From the NCBI GenBank assembly GCA_903872505.1, contig CAIQKV010000056.1, forward strand, positions 1 through 64,000: DNA of 64,000 nt. The letters run 5' to 3'. The notes under the pieces were generated by a model. The model was not told the origin of the DNA. It was given only the letters and a program-made list of their open reading frames with translations, and ran no database searches. The position numbers and the translations under genes are program-made. Of this stretch, positions 1-7,388 are shown in pieces (positions within the stretch are counted from its first letter, which is position 1; every line of letters starts with the position of its first letter). The DNA comes from an uncultured Opitutia bacterium (GTDB taxonomy: Bacteria; Verrucomicrobiota; Verrucomicrobiia; Opitutales; Opitutaceae).

Positions 1-1
1 C

Positions 2-316
2 TTCATCGACCCCGACACCTTTGACCAGATCGAGCTGAGCGCCGAGCTGCTCGGCGACAGCAAGCACTACCTCACCGCCGGCGGGAAGGTGGACGTGCTC
101 TTCGTGGACGACAAGCCGCTCACGCTCGAGCTGCCCTCCACCGTCGCGCTCAAGGTCATCGAGAGTTCCGAGGGCATCAAGGGCGACACCGCCAGCAACG
201 TCCAGAAGCCCGCCAAGCTCGAGACCGGCCTGATCGTGCAGGTCCCGCTCTTCATCAAGGAAGGCGAGATCATCAAGGTCAGCACCGCCGACGGCACCTA
301 TCTCGGCCGCGACTGA
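2..316 (+). CDS. efp: Elongation factor P, C-terminal part (cut by window start)
   Basis: The visible 104 codons are the middle OB domain and the C-terminal OB domain of translation elongation factor P, which binds between the ribosomal P and E sites and relieves stalling at polyproline stretches. Recognisable family motifs are GDTASNVQKPAKLETG and VQVPLFIKEGEIIKV near the C-terminus, ending in a short GTYLGRD tail, as usual for EF-P. The N-terminal KOW domain with the modifiable lysine lies upstream of the window. A hairpin followed by a T-run comes just after the stop, so the gene probably ends its transcript here. Confidence 0.96.
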   Translation, partial: FIDPDTFDQIELSAELLGDSKHYLTAGGKVDVLFVDDKPLTLELPSTVALKVIESSEGIKGDTASNVQKPAKLETGLIVQVPLFIKEGEIIKVSTADGTYLGRD

Positions 317-337
317 GGCGGGGGATTGATTCCAGAC

Positions 338-360
338 CGCGGCACATGCCGCGCGTTTTC
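338..360 (+). terminator. Rho-independent terminator after efp
   Basis: A 6-bp GC stem (CGCGGC / GCCGCG) with the 4-nt loop ACAT is followed by CGTTTTC. It lies 21 bp after the efp stop and upstream of the next gene on the same strand. Confidence 0.7.
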
Positions 361-434
361 CTTGGCCGGTGCGCACACCGCGGGTCCGGCGCAATTCACT
401 TGTCCCAGGGGACGGCCGTCACTATGCGGCTGCC

Positions 435-908
435 ATGGAATGGATACCTTCATGGCGGCGTTTGCTGATACTCGCAGCTTTATGGTCCGCGGTCTGGCCG
501 ACGATGGGGGCAGCCCAAACCGAACAGCTCGATACAGCCGGCCTGAGGCAGCTGTTCTCCGATCTGGGCTATACCCTGAAAGACCTCGACAAGGACTTGG
601 GAAAATTTGAATTCACGGTCCAATCGACCGAATTGGAAATTCCAATCGCGGCGGAAATCAGCACCAGCAAGAACTACATCTGGCTGACGGTGAACCTCGG
701 GAAAAACCGACCGTCCCTGAATCACGAGGAACTGTTGAAGCAGAATTTCATCATCCAGCCGGATTTCTTTTATATCACCACGAAGGGCAATATGATGATG
801 GGCACGGCCATGGTGAACCGGAGCTTGAGGCCGGCCGATGTGCGCCGAATCGTGGAAAAACTGCTGCGGGATGTGCAAAGCACGAGACCCGTCTGGGATG
901 TGCCATAG
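435..908 (+). CDS. Secreted YbjN/CesT-fold-like protein of unknown function
   Basis: A 157-residue protein starting MEWIPSWRR, with a hydrophobic signal peptide that probably ends near MGAAQ. An upstream in-frame start at 369 would put 22 residues before the signal peptide and is less likely. The mature part has the alpha-beta pattern seen in YbjN or type III chaperone-like proteins: a short helix (LRQLFSDLGY), several strands around SKNYIWLTVNLG and FFYITTKGN, and a closing helix (DVRRIVEKLLRDV). I recognise the fold only by pattern and propose no function. Base composition is visibly less GC-rich than the neighbours. Confidence 0.7.
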   Translation: MEWIPSWRRLLILAALWSAVWPTMGAAQTEQLDTAGLRQLFSDLGYTLKDLDKDLGKFEFTVQSTELEIPIAAEISTSKNYIWLTVNLGKNRPSLNHEELLKQNFIIQPDFFYITTKGNMMMGTAMVNRSLRPADVRRIVEKLLRDVQSTRPVWDVP

Positions 909-985
909 GCGGGCCTGAGGCCAGGCGGCCGGGGTTACGTCAACGCCGCAGGAAGCTGCTCGCCTTCGCCGGCAGGATGTGACGC

Positions 986-1630
986 CTAGACGGTGACCGC
1001 CGCGACCGCCGCCGTGTAGTTCGCGGCGGCCTCCGCCGGGTTGCCCGCCGTGCAATTGAGGTCGCGGAGCCGGCCGTCGCGCAGCCCGTAGATCCAGCCG
1101 TGCACGGTCAGCTCCTGGCCCCGCGTCCAGGCGTCGCGCACCACGGTGGTCTGCCAGACGTTCGCCACCTGCTCGATCACATTGAGCTCGCTCAACCGGT
1201 CGGCCCGCGGCTCGCCCGCGAGCCGGCAGAGGCAGGCATCGTGTTTTTCCCGCACGTCCTGCACGTGGCGCAACCAGTTGTCGGCCAGCCCCACCCGCTC
1301 GCAACGGACCACCGCCCGGACACCGCCGCAGCCGTAGTGCCCCACCACCATGATGTGCTTCACCTTCAGCACATCCACGGCGAACTGGATCACGGAAAGA
1401 CAGTTCAGGTCGGTGTGCGCGACCACGTTGGCAAGGTTGCGGTGGACGAAGACTTCGCCGGGCAGCAGCCCGATGATCTCGTTCGCCGGCACCCGGCTGT
1501 CGGAACAGCCGATCCACAGGTATTCCGGGCTCTGCTGGTGGGAGAGTTTTTCGAAAAACTGCGGGTCGCGCCGCCGGATCGCGTCCGCCCAGGCTTGGTT
1601 CTGCGCAAACAGGTGGCTCAGGGTGTCCAT
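986..1630 (-). CDS. can: Beta-class carbonic anhydrase
   Basis: A 214-residue cytoplasmic beta-carbonic anhydrase, which interconverts CO2 and bicarbonate. The zinc ligands are visible: Cys42 with the Asp44-Arg46 dyad in CSDSRVPANE, then His98 and Cys101 in GHYGCGGV. Length matches the usual 210-220 residues. I chose ATG at 1630 (MDTLSHLF), which fits the family N-terminus; an ATG four codons upstream (MPGVMDT) is also possible. It is divergent from the YebC-family gene, with a shared 99-bp intergenic region. Confidence 0.95.
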   Translation of the reverse strand: MDTLSHLFAQNQAWADAIRRRDPQFFEKLSHQQSPEYLWIGCSDSRVPANEIIGLLPGEVFVHRNLANVVAHTDLNCLSVIQFAVDVLKVKHIMVVGHYGCGGVRAVVRCERVGLADNWLRHVQDVREKHDACLCRLAGEPRADRLSELNVIEQVANVWQTTVVRDAWTRGQELTVHGWIYGLRDGRLRDLNCTAGNPAEAAANYTAAVAAVTV

Positions 1631-1729
1631 GACGCCCGGCATCGTCGGAACCCCGCCAGGTTTGTCCACCTCGAATCCCGCGCGATTCGGCATTGCCCGC
1701 CGGCGGGGCGGGCGCACACTGGCCGGTCT

Positions 1730-2461
1730 ATGGGACGTCAGTGGCTCCACGCAAAACGCGCTATCGTCAACCTCAAGAAGGGCCAGACGGTCGGCAAACT
1801 GGTCAAGGAAATCACCGTCGCCGCCAAGCTCGGCGGCCCGGACCTCGCCGGCAACGCCCGGCTCTTTGCCGTGGTCGAGAAGGCCCGCAAGGCGAGCGTC
1901 ACGCGCGACGTGATCGAGCGCGCCATCGCCAAGGGCGCGGGCGGCGGCGGCGACAAGAGCGGCCTCGAGCACATTGTCTTCGAGGGCTACGCGCCGCACA
2001 AGGTGCCGGTCATCGTCGAGGTCTACACCGACAACCACCAGCGCACCGCGCCGGACATCCGGATGCTGTTCCGCCGGGGCGTGCTCGGCAATGCCGGCAG
2101 CAACAAGTTTCTCTTCGAGCACGTCGGCATCGTCGAGGCGCACCACGCCGATTCCGCCATCGACTGCGAGGCCGCCGCCATCGAGGCGGGGGCGAACGAG
2201 GTCGAGACCCTCACCCGCGAGCAGAACGACGACATTCCCGAGAACCGCACCGGCGCGCGGTTCATCACCGACCGCACCGCCGTGCACGCCGTCTCGGTCT
2301 GGCTGGCGAAGAACGGCTGGACCGTCATCACCAGTGAAATCGGCTACCTCGCCAAGACCTTCCCGGAACTCGACGAAGCCACGCGCGCCGATGTCGGCGA
2401 ATTTCTCCAGGCGCTCGAGGATCACGACGACGTCCAGCGCGTCTGGGCCGCCGTAAAATAA
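1730..2461 (+). CDS. YebC/PmpR (TACO1) family protein
   Basis: 243 residues, the usual length. The family core is clear: KLVKEITVAAKLGGPDL, then VVEKARKASVTRDVIERAI and the KGAGGGG linker, followed by two alpha-beta domains. YebC-type proteins act as DNA-binding regulators and, in some bacteria, as ribosome-associated factors that help translate proline-rich segments. The N-terminus MGRQWLHAKRAIVNLKKGQ lacks the canonical AGHSKWANIKHRK start and is closer to the YeeN-like branch. Which role applies here cannot be read from the sequence. Confidence 0.9.
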   Translation: MGRQWLHAKRAIVNLKKGQTVGKLVKEITVAAKLGGPDLAGNARLFAVVEKARKASVTRDVIERAIAKGAGGGGDKSGLEHIVFEGYAPHKVPVIVEVYTDNHQRTAPDIRMLFRRGVLGNAGSNKFLFEHVGIVEAHHADSAIDCEAAAIEAGANEVETLTREQNDDIPENRTGARFITDRTAVHAVSVWLAKNGWTVITSEIGYLAKTFPELDEATRADVGEFLQALEDHDDVQRVWAAVK

Positions 2462-2517
2462 CCGGAGCGGCCTTTCCCTGGCCCACGCATTCCGCCCAAA
2501 CCTCAACCTCCCCTCTT

Positions 2518-2754
2518 ATGCCCACACCCAACATCCCCCAGAAATCGCCCATCGTCAAAGCCATGCCCGCCGGGACCTACTGGTGGTGCACGTGCGGCCA
2601 TTCCAAGAACCAGCCGTTCTGCGACGGCGCGCACAAGGGCACCGGTTTCGCCCCGCACAAGACGGAGCTGACCGAGGCCAAGACCGTGGCGTGGTGCGCC
2701 TGCAAGCACTCGAAGAACGGCCCGTTCTGCGACGGCTCGCACAAGGCGCTGTAA
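2518..2754 (+). CDS. Small protein with two CDGSH iron-sulfur domains
   Basis: A 78-residue protein consisting almost only of two CDGSH zinc-finger-like motifs: CTCGHSKNQPFCDGAHK at about residues 24-40 and CACKHSKNGPFCDGSHK at about 60-76. Each has the Cys-x-Cys...Cys-x2-x-His ligand pattern (3 Cys, 1 His) that binds a 2Fe-2S cluster. The tandem layout resembles mitochondrial CISD3. There is no membrane segment. The role is probably electron or cluster transfer; the partner is unknown. It lies 56 bp after the YebC-family gene and may be cotranscribed. Confidence 0.9.
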   Translation: MPTPNIPQKSPIVKAMPAGTYWWCTCGHSKNQPFCDGAHKGTGFAPHKTELTEAKTVAWCACKHSKNGPFCDGSHKAL

Positions 2755-2763
2755 GTTGGTTCA

Positions 2764-2802
2764 GCCCTCTGGGCCGGACGAAAGAATCAAGCCCTGGAGG
2801 GC
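2764..2802. terminator. Imperfect hairpin between convergent genes
   Basis: An 11-12 bp imperfect stem (GCCCTCTGGGC pairing with GCCCTGGAGGGC) with a 16-nt loop lies between the CDGSH gene and the convergent oxygenase gene. There is no T-run on either side, so terminator function is only likely. Confidence 0.45.
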
Positions 2803-2811
2803 GGGTCCCGC

Positions 2812-3759
2812 TCAGCAGATCATCGACCGCTTGGCCGCGAGGCCGTGGCCGATCGGGTTCTCACCGATCCAGCGGCCGTCGATCGGCTCCGAGGCCGGCT
2901 GGTACCGCGTGTCGGTGGAGAACCGAAAAAAGTGCGTCTGGTTGTCGAGGCTCGCATGCACCGTGCGCATGCCGAAGATCAGGATGTCGCCCATCCGGTA
3001 CTCCGCGGTCAGCCAGCGGCCGCCGAGGTGCGCGCGCAGGGTGTAGGGATTGTTCGAGAGGACGCCGCCCCACTTCCAGGGAATCTCACCCGCCTCGATC
3101 CGTTTCGCCTCCGGGCGGTTTTCGCAGTAAGTGTCCACGTCGCGGTTGAGATAGTGCTTCAGCCGCTCCGCCTGCCGGTGCGAGCCCTCGAGCAACATCA
3201 GCCCGCCGATGTCGTAGGTGATGTCGCCGTACGGCACCCAGAGGGTGCACAGCCGGGAGCTGCCGCGCCCCATGTAAACGTTGTCGCAGTGGGGATCCGT
3301 GCCGAAGCCCTTCCCCATCGTGCGCACCCAGGTGAAGTCGAAATGCCGGATGCTCTCGCCGAAGAAGCCCTCGAACAGCCGGATGATCTTCCCCGAGTAC
3401 AGCAGGCGCTGCATCGCGGGATTCGCCCGCGCGATGGAGTTCATGAAGTCCACGGTCGGCCGCGGGTCCGCGAGGAAGCTCAGGTCCGCGCCCTCCTTTT
3501 TCACTCCTTCGATCGCCGGGCAGGCCGGGTCCAGCAGGCCTTTTTGGGCGAGCACCGTGGTGATGTGCTGCCGTGCCTCCACGACGTCCGCCCGGGCAAA
3601 AAAGCCGGGGATGTACAGATAGCCGTCCTCCGCGAAGCGCTGCCGCAGGGCGGCGGCGTCCGCCGCCACGTCATCCGAGCGGCGCAATTCGCCAAACGTG
3701 TGTTCCGAAAGGTCCAGTTCGTGGCCCTTGGCCAGGATGCGGGGCAGCGTTGCGTTCAT
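2812..3759 (-). CDS. Phytanoyl-CoA dioxygenase (PhyH)-like Fe(II)/2-oxoglutarate oxygenase
   Basis: 315 residues. The fold belongs to the PhyH superfamily of non-haem iron oxygenases: the iron-binding His-x-Asp appears as TDPHCDNVYM at about residue 160, the distal His in MRTVHASLDN and the 2-oxoglutarate-binding Arg a few residues later in FFRFSTDTRY. The start at ATG 3759 gives MNATLPRILAKGHEL with no signal peptide, so it is cytoplasmic. Substrates in this superfamily vary widely (fatty acyl-CoA, ectoine, mitomycin and others) and the neighbours do not indicate one. Confidence 0.85.
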   Translation of the reverse strand: MNATLPRILAKGHELDLSEHTFGELRRSDDVAADAAALRQRFAEDGYLYIPGFFARADVVEARQHITTVLAQKGLLDPACPAIEGVKKEGADLSFLADPRPTVDFMNSIARANPAMQRLLYSGKIIRLFEGFFGESIRHFDFTWVRTMGKGFGTDPHCDNVYMGRGSSRLCTLWVPYGDITYDIGGLMLLEGSHRQAERLKHYLNRDVDTYCENRPEAKRIEAGEIPWKWGGVLSNNPYTLRAHLGGRWLTAEYRMGDILIFGMRTVHASLDNQTHFFRFSTDTRYQPASEPIDGRWIGENPIGHGLAAKRSMIC

Positions 3760-3843
3760 GCGGGAATTCTCGAGGGGGTGGATTTCCGACTGCCGGGGAC
3801 TCAGCCGGACCCCGGACCGGCCCGCAATCCTTTTGATGAGTTG

Positions 3844-3943
3844 TGGCACGGGTCTCCCGACCCGTGTAAAAGATTCCGCCGCAGGATTTGCGCCTCGCTC
3901 AATCTGTCGGCGCCCGAATCCACGGGTCAGGAGACCCGTGCCA
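3844..3943. repeat. Long inverted repeat pair (REP-like, GGCACGGGTCTCC type)
   Basis: The left arm at 3844-3866 and the right arm at 3921-3943 are reverse complements over 23 nt with one mismatch. Each arm is itself nearly palindromic (ACGGGT...ACCCGT). The right arm forms the last codons and the TGA stop of the AlkZ-related gene. A partial copy (GGCACGGGTCT) follows that gene's start at about 4519. This is typical of REP-type dispersed elements. Confidence 0.8.
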
Positions 3944-4517
3944 CGCCGTATGCGCCGATTTTCGGATAGAGCTCCGCGAATCGCAGCCAGGTGTCGGCCT
4001 CGATCTCCGGCGCGTTCGAGCGCACGATGTTCAGCGTCACCTGCAGCTCGACCAAGGCCTTCGCAAACGCGGCGCGCAGGGCCTTGTCCTTGCCTGCGAC
4101 CGCATTCCGCAGCGCCGTGGTCGTCATCGGCTCCACCTTCACCAGCGCGTAGATCTTCCGTGCCATCACACTGCACTGCTCGACCGGCCGGTGAAATTTC
4201 GGGTAATGCTCCTCCGCCAGGTGCGCGAGCGTCATGAGCACGGCCCGGCCGCCCTTGTCCTTGCCGTAGAAGATCTCGTCGGGATAGGTCGCCGGGAGCA
4301 GATTCTTCCAGCTCCATACCGCGCCGATTTTCTGGCCCCAGCCTTTTTCCCCCGGCGCTTTCTCCGGCAGGTCGACGGCGTCCCAGAGGTTCGGCAAGTC
4401 CTGCTTCTTATCCGCAAAGATCGCGCACTTGCCGACCGCCCGCACGAACGCCTGGGCCTGCTCGAGGGTCTTGACGCCGGCTTTGCGCGGCTTGGGGCGG
4501 GATGCCTTGGCTGCCAT
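3927..4517 (-). CDS. AlkZ-related (AlkX-like) protein
   Basis: A 196-residue protein I recognise as the AlkZ-related family from blocks such as LPNLWDAVDLPE, GEKGWGQK, AVWSWKNLLPATYPDEIFYG and KGGRAVLM. AlkZ/YcaQ proteins are winged-helix DNA glycosylases that unhook crosslinks; members of this related short family are uncharacterised and I cannot confirm a glycosylase activity. ATG at 4517 (MAAKASRPKPRK) is preferred over a GTG two codons upstream. The C-terminal GVARVS and stop come from an inverted-repeat element, so the original end may have been replaced. Confidence 0.7.
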   Translation of the reverse strand: MAAKASRPKPRKAGVKTLEQAQAFVRAVGKCAIFADKKQDLPNLWDAVDLPEKAPGEKGWGQKIGAVWSWKNLLPATYPDEIFYGKDKGGRAVLMTLAHLAEEHYPKFHRPVEQCSVMARKIYALVKVEPMTTTALRNAVAGKDKALRAAFAKALVELQVTLNIVRSNAPEIEADTWLRFAELYPKIGAYGVARVS

Positions 4518-4527
4518 CGGCACGGGT

Positions 4528-6042
4528 CTACTCGACGACCGTCACGGCGCGCGACGCCAAAAACACCTGCCCCGCCGGATCGGTGGCGCGGACCTCGATG
4601 GTGTGGTTCCCGGCCGCGAGATCGCCGGGCAGGTAGGCCCGCCACAGGTGATAGCACACGGTCGGATCCGGCAGCCGCTTGCCCGGCAGCGGCACCGCCA
4701 TGGTGTCCTGCGCGAGGTAGGCCTGCGCGTAGGCCGGGTCCCACTCGATGACCCGCCGCATCGGGCTCCAGTCGCGGCGGTCGACCCGCGACTCGATGGT
4801 CCAGCCCTCGTGGCCGTTGAAGACATTGGCCCAGTACGAGACGTAGCCGAGCCGGGCCTTCGCCGACTGCGGCGCGTGCAGGCCGATCTGGTAATCCGCG
4901 GGCGCGCGGGCGGCGCGGTAGTCGGCGCTGATGTTATCCCCGTCCACGTTCAGCACCGCATAACCGTGCGGCGTGCCGTCCCACATCGTGGCGATGGGGA
5001 TGCCGCTGGCGTCGGGCGGGCCGCCCCAGAAACCGCCGCAGGCGGCCGCGACGTTGTACTCGTGCAGCGGCGACGCGCCGTGCCAGCCGTCGGCCGCGCC
5101 GTAAAACACGTGCCGCTGGTAATGGGTGTGGCCGGACAGCCAGAAATTATGCGGCCGGTCCTGGAACAGCGCGAAGAGCCGCGCCCGGTCGGCGGCCCGG
5201 AAGGTCTCGGCATTGGCGGGATTGGGATAGAACCAGGGGATGTGCATCATCAGCACCACGGGTTCGTCGCGCGGCGTCACGCGCAGCAGGTTTTCCAGGA
5301 ACGTCAGTTGGTCGGGGCGCAGGCCGCCGATGTAGCGCGGCCCGCCGAGGTAGCGAACGTTGTTGAGCGCGATGAACAGCACGCGGCCGTAGTGAAACGC
5401 GAAGGTGGACGGCCCGTAGACCGCCTCGAAGCTCGCGGCCGACCCAGGGTCGGCACCCGCGCCGAGGTCGAGGTCGTGGTTGCCGATGAGGCTGTACCAC
5501 GGGAGGCCGATGCGGGCCATGGCGGCGTTGAGCGGCGCAAACAGGTCGTGCCGGTCAAAGACGACGTCGCCGAGCGTCACGCCAAACGCAAAGCCGCGCG
5601 CCCCCGCCAGCGGATCCACCAGCGTGCGCTCGAGGTAACCCACCTCCTGCGGTGTGGCCGGCTGCGGATCCGAAAATAGCAGGGCGCGAAAACGGTCGGG
5701 CTCCGCGCCGGCCAGGAGCGGAAAATCCACCGCGGCCCCGTCCGGCGCGGGGCGGCGGAAGAACTGCGGCAGATTCTGCGCGCTGACCGGCGGGTGCCAG
5801 CCGCGGGGCTTGACCACGAAGAGCGTCGCGCCGTCGGCCGCCGCGATTTCGTAGCGCCCACCGGCGTCGGTCAGCACCAGGGCGGTGCCGTCCGACACGG
5901 CCACGCCGGCCAGGCCGGGCTCGCCGGAATCGCGGAGGCCGTTGCCATTGCGGTCGTCAAAGACCACGCCGTGCACAGCCGCCGCGGCGGCCAATGCCGG
6001 CAGGGCCAGGCTCAACGCGACAGTCAGTCGGAGCGTGTTCAT
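4528..6042 (-). CDS. Secreted calcineurin-like metallophosphoesterase with N- and C-terminal beta domains
   Basis: 504 residues with a signal peptide (MNTLRLTVALSLALPALAAAAA). After it comes a SdrD/MetallophosN-type beta domain carrying the calcium-binding-like DDRNGNGLRDSGEPGL, then the catalytic domain with FSDPQP, LGDVVFDRHD, IGNHDLDL, MMHIPW and SGHTHYQRH, and a C-terminal beta domain (about 350-504). This three-part layout is known in Bacteroidetes and Verrucomicrobia exported phosphoesterases. The protein probably hydrolyses phosphate esters in the periplasm; the substrate is not evident. It lies directly upstream of the AlkZ-related gene on the same strand (10-bp gap). Confidence 0.85.
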   Translation of the reverse strand: MNTLRLTVALSLALPALAAAAAVHGVVFDDRNGNGLRDSGEPGLAGVAVSDGTALVLTDAGGRYEIAAADGATLFVVKPRGWHPPVSAQNLPQFFRRPAPDGAAVDFPLLAGAEPDRFRALLFSDPQPATPQEVGYLERTLVDPLAGARGFAFGVTLGDVVFDRHDLFAPLNAAMARIGLPWYSLIGNHDLDLGAGADPGSAASFEAVYGPSTFAFHYGRVLFIALNNVRYLGGPRYIGGLRPDQLTFLENLLRVTPRDEPVVLMMHIPWFYPNPANAETFRAADRARLFALFQDRPHNFWLSGHTHYQRHVFYGAADGWHGASPLHEYNVAAACGGFWGGPPDASGIPIATMWDGTPHGYAVLNVDGDNISADYRAARAPADYQIGLHAPQSAKARLGYVSYWANVFNGHEGWTIESRVDRRDWSPMRRVIEWDPAYAQAYLAQDTMAVPLPGKRLPDPTVCYHLWRAYLPGDLAAGNHTIEVRATDPAGQVFLASRAVTVVE

Positions 6043-6089
6043 GGGCGGAAACAAAAGCGCCCCGCCCCGCCGCGTCGAGAACGATGAAG

Positions 6090-6167
<78 letters not shown>

Positions 6168-6188
6168 CAGACCCGTACGGTCCCCCGC

Positions 6189-6371
6189 TCACGCCCAGGT
6201 GCTCTTGCGCCCGAACAGGAAATAGAGAATCGAGCCGAGGAACGGCAGCAGGATGATGGCGACAATCCAGACAACCTTGTTGGGGTTGTCACTCTTCGCG
6301 CAGTCAACGATCGCCACGATCCAAAGGACAAACCAGAGAATCGAGAGGACTAAACTCAGGCTGTTGTTCAT
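6189..6371 (-). CDS. Small membrane protein with a PLDc_N-type domain
   Basis: 60 residues made of two hydrophobic helices separated by CAKSDNPNKVVW, ending in the FGRKSTWA tail. The pattern IVDCAKS...VVWIVAIILLPFLGSILYFL is that of the phospholipase-D-nuclease N-terminal domain (PLDc_N) found alone in many small inner-membrane proteins. The function is unknown. The start at ATG 6371 gives MNNSLSLVLSILW. Confidence 0.8.
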   Translation of the reverse strand: MNNSLSLVLSILWFVLWIVAIVDCAKSDNPNKVVWIVAIILLPFLGSILYFLFGRKSTWA

Positions 6372-6572
6372 GGTGTTACCGTGTACCCCCGCGACGAAAG
6401 GTTCCCAACTAACGCGCGTACCGGCGGCCGGGGACCAGGGCCGACTGGCGAAATAACACTCTCCGGGCTTGTCCGGGCACGGCATTCTCGTGTCTGCTCG
6501 CACCCGGCCATGCGCCCCACCCCCACCAACCGCGCCGCCGCGGCCGTCGCGCCCGCCCGGGTGCCGTGCCGC

Positions 6573-7388
6573 ATGATCCTTGTCCGGTGCATCGCGCTGG
6601 CCGCCCTCGGCGCCGGGGGCGGGCTCGCGCTGCCGCTGCCCGCGGCGCAACCGGCCGCCGCGCCGCAGCTGACCGATGCGTGGCAGGCGTTGTCCATCGG
6701 ATCGTATGAGGACGCCGGCGCCCAATTCGAGCGGACGGGCGCCGGCCGCGAAGCCCGGCTCGGCGCCGCGATCGCGCTGATCAACCGCCCCCCGGTCACG
6801 CCGTCGTCGCTGGCCGAGGCGCAGAGCCGTTTCACCGCGCTGGCACAGGGCGACGACGAGGCCGCGCACGCCGCGCGCTACTTTCTCGGGCGGATGCAGC
6901 AGCTGCACCCGATCGCCCCCGACCTGCCCGCCGCCGCCCGCGAGTACGAAACCCTGGTCGCCACCGGCGCCGACGACACCTGGTGCCGGCTCGCGCTGGT
7001 CAAGCTCGCGATCCTCCGCCTCACCCTCCTGCCCGGCGCCGGCAACCCCGCGGCGCGGTTCGCCGCGGTCGAGCCGCTGCTGGCGCAGACCCGGGACGCC
7101 GTCACGCGACGCGACCTGCACCTCGTGATCGCCGAGGCGCGGATGAGCCGGCGGGTTTACGATCCGGTCACCCTCGGCCACCTGCAGGCGGCGCTGGCGG
7201 CCACGGATGCCGCCGATGCGCTCCGCCCCGACATTCTGGTGCAGACCGGCCGCCTCGCCCACTTGGCCGGGGACCGGGCCACCGCGCGCGCCAGCTATGC
7301 GGCGTTCCTGCGGGATTATCCCAAGGACCGCCGCTGCTACACGGTCAACGCCGCGCTGACCCACGTCGACGGGAGCTTTCCCCCATGA
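6573..7388 (+). CDS. Exported TPR-like helical protein
   Basis: 271 residues from ATG 6573 (MILVRCIALAALGAG), which places a signal peptide at the very N-terminus; an ATG at 6510 would add 21 residues. The mature part is alanine-rich and helical, with repeat units like SLAEAQSRFTALAQGDDEAAHAARYFLGR and LAHLAGDRATARASYAAFLRDYP that fit tetratricopeptide repeats. It is the first gene of a three-gene set and its stop overlaps the start of the solute-binding protein gene (ATGA). A role as an accessory factor for that protein is inference. Confidence 0.75.
   Translation: MILVRCIALAALGAGGGLALPLPAAQPAAAPQLTDAWQALSIGSYEDAGAQFERTGAGREARLGAAIALINRPPVTPSSLAEAQSRFTALAQGDDEAAHAARYFLGRMQQLHPIAPDLPAAAREYETLVATGADDTWCRLALVKLAILRLTLLPGAGNPAARFAAVEPLLAQTRDAVTRRDLHLVIAEARMSRRVYDPVTLGHLQAALAATDAADALRPDILVQTGRLAHLAGDRATARASYAAFLRDYPKDRRCYTVNAALTHVDGSFPP

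Noticed and set aside
3790-3808. A 19-nt sequence (CTGCCGGGGACTCAGCCGG) also found at 9920-9938 inside the glycoside-hydrolase-like gene
   Set aside because: The second copy is normal coding sequence (RCRGLSRL region), there is no palindrome and no further copy was noticed; probably chance or a weak repeat in GC-rich DNA.
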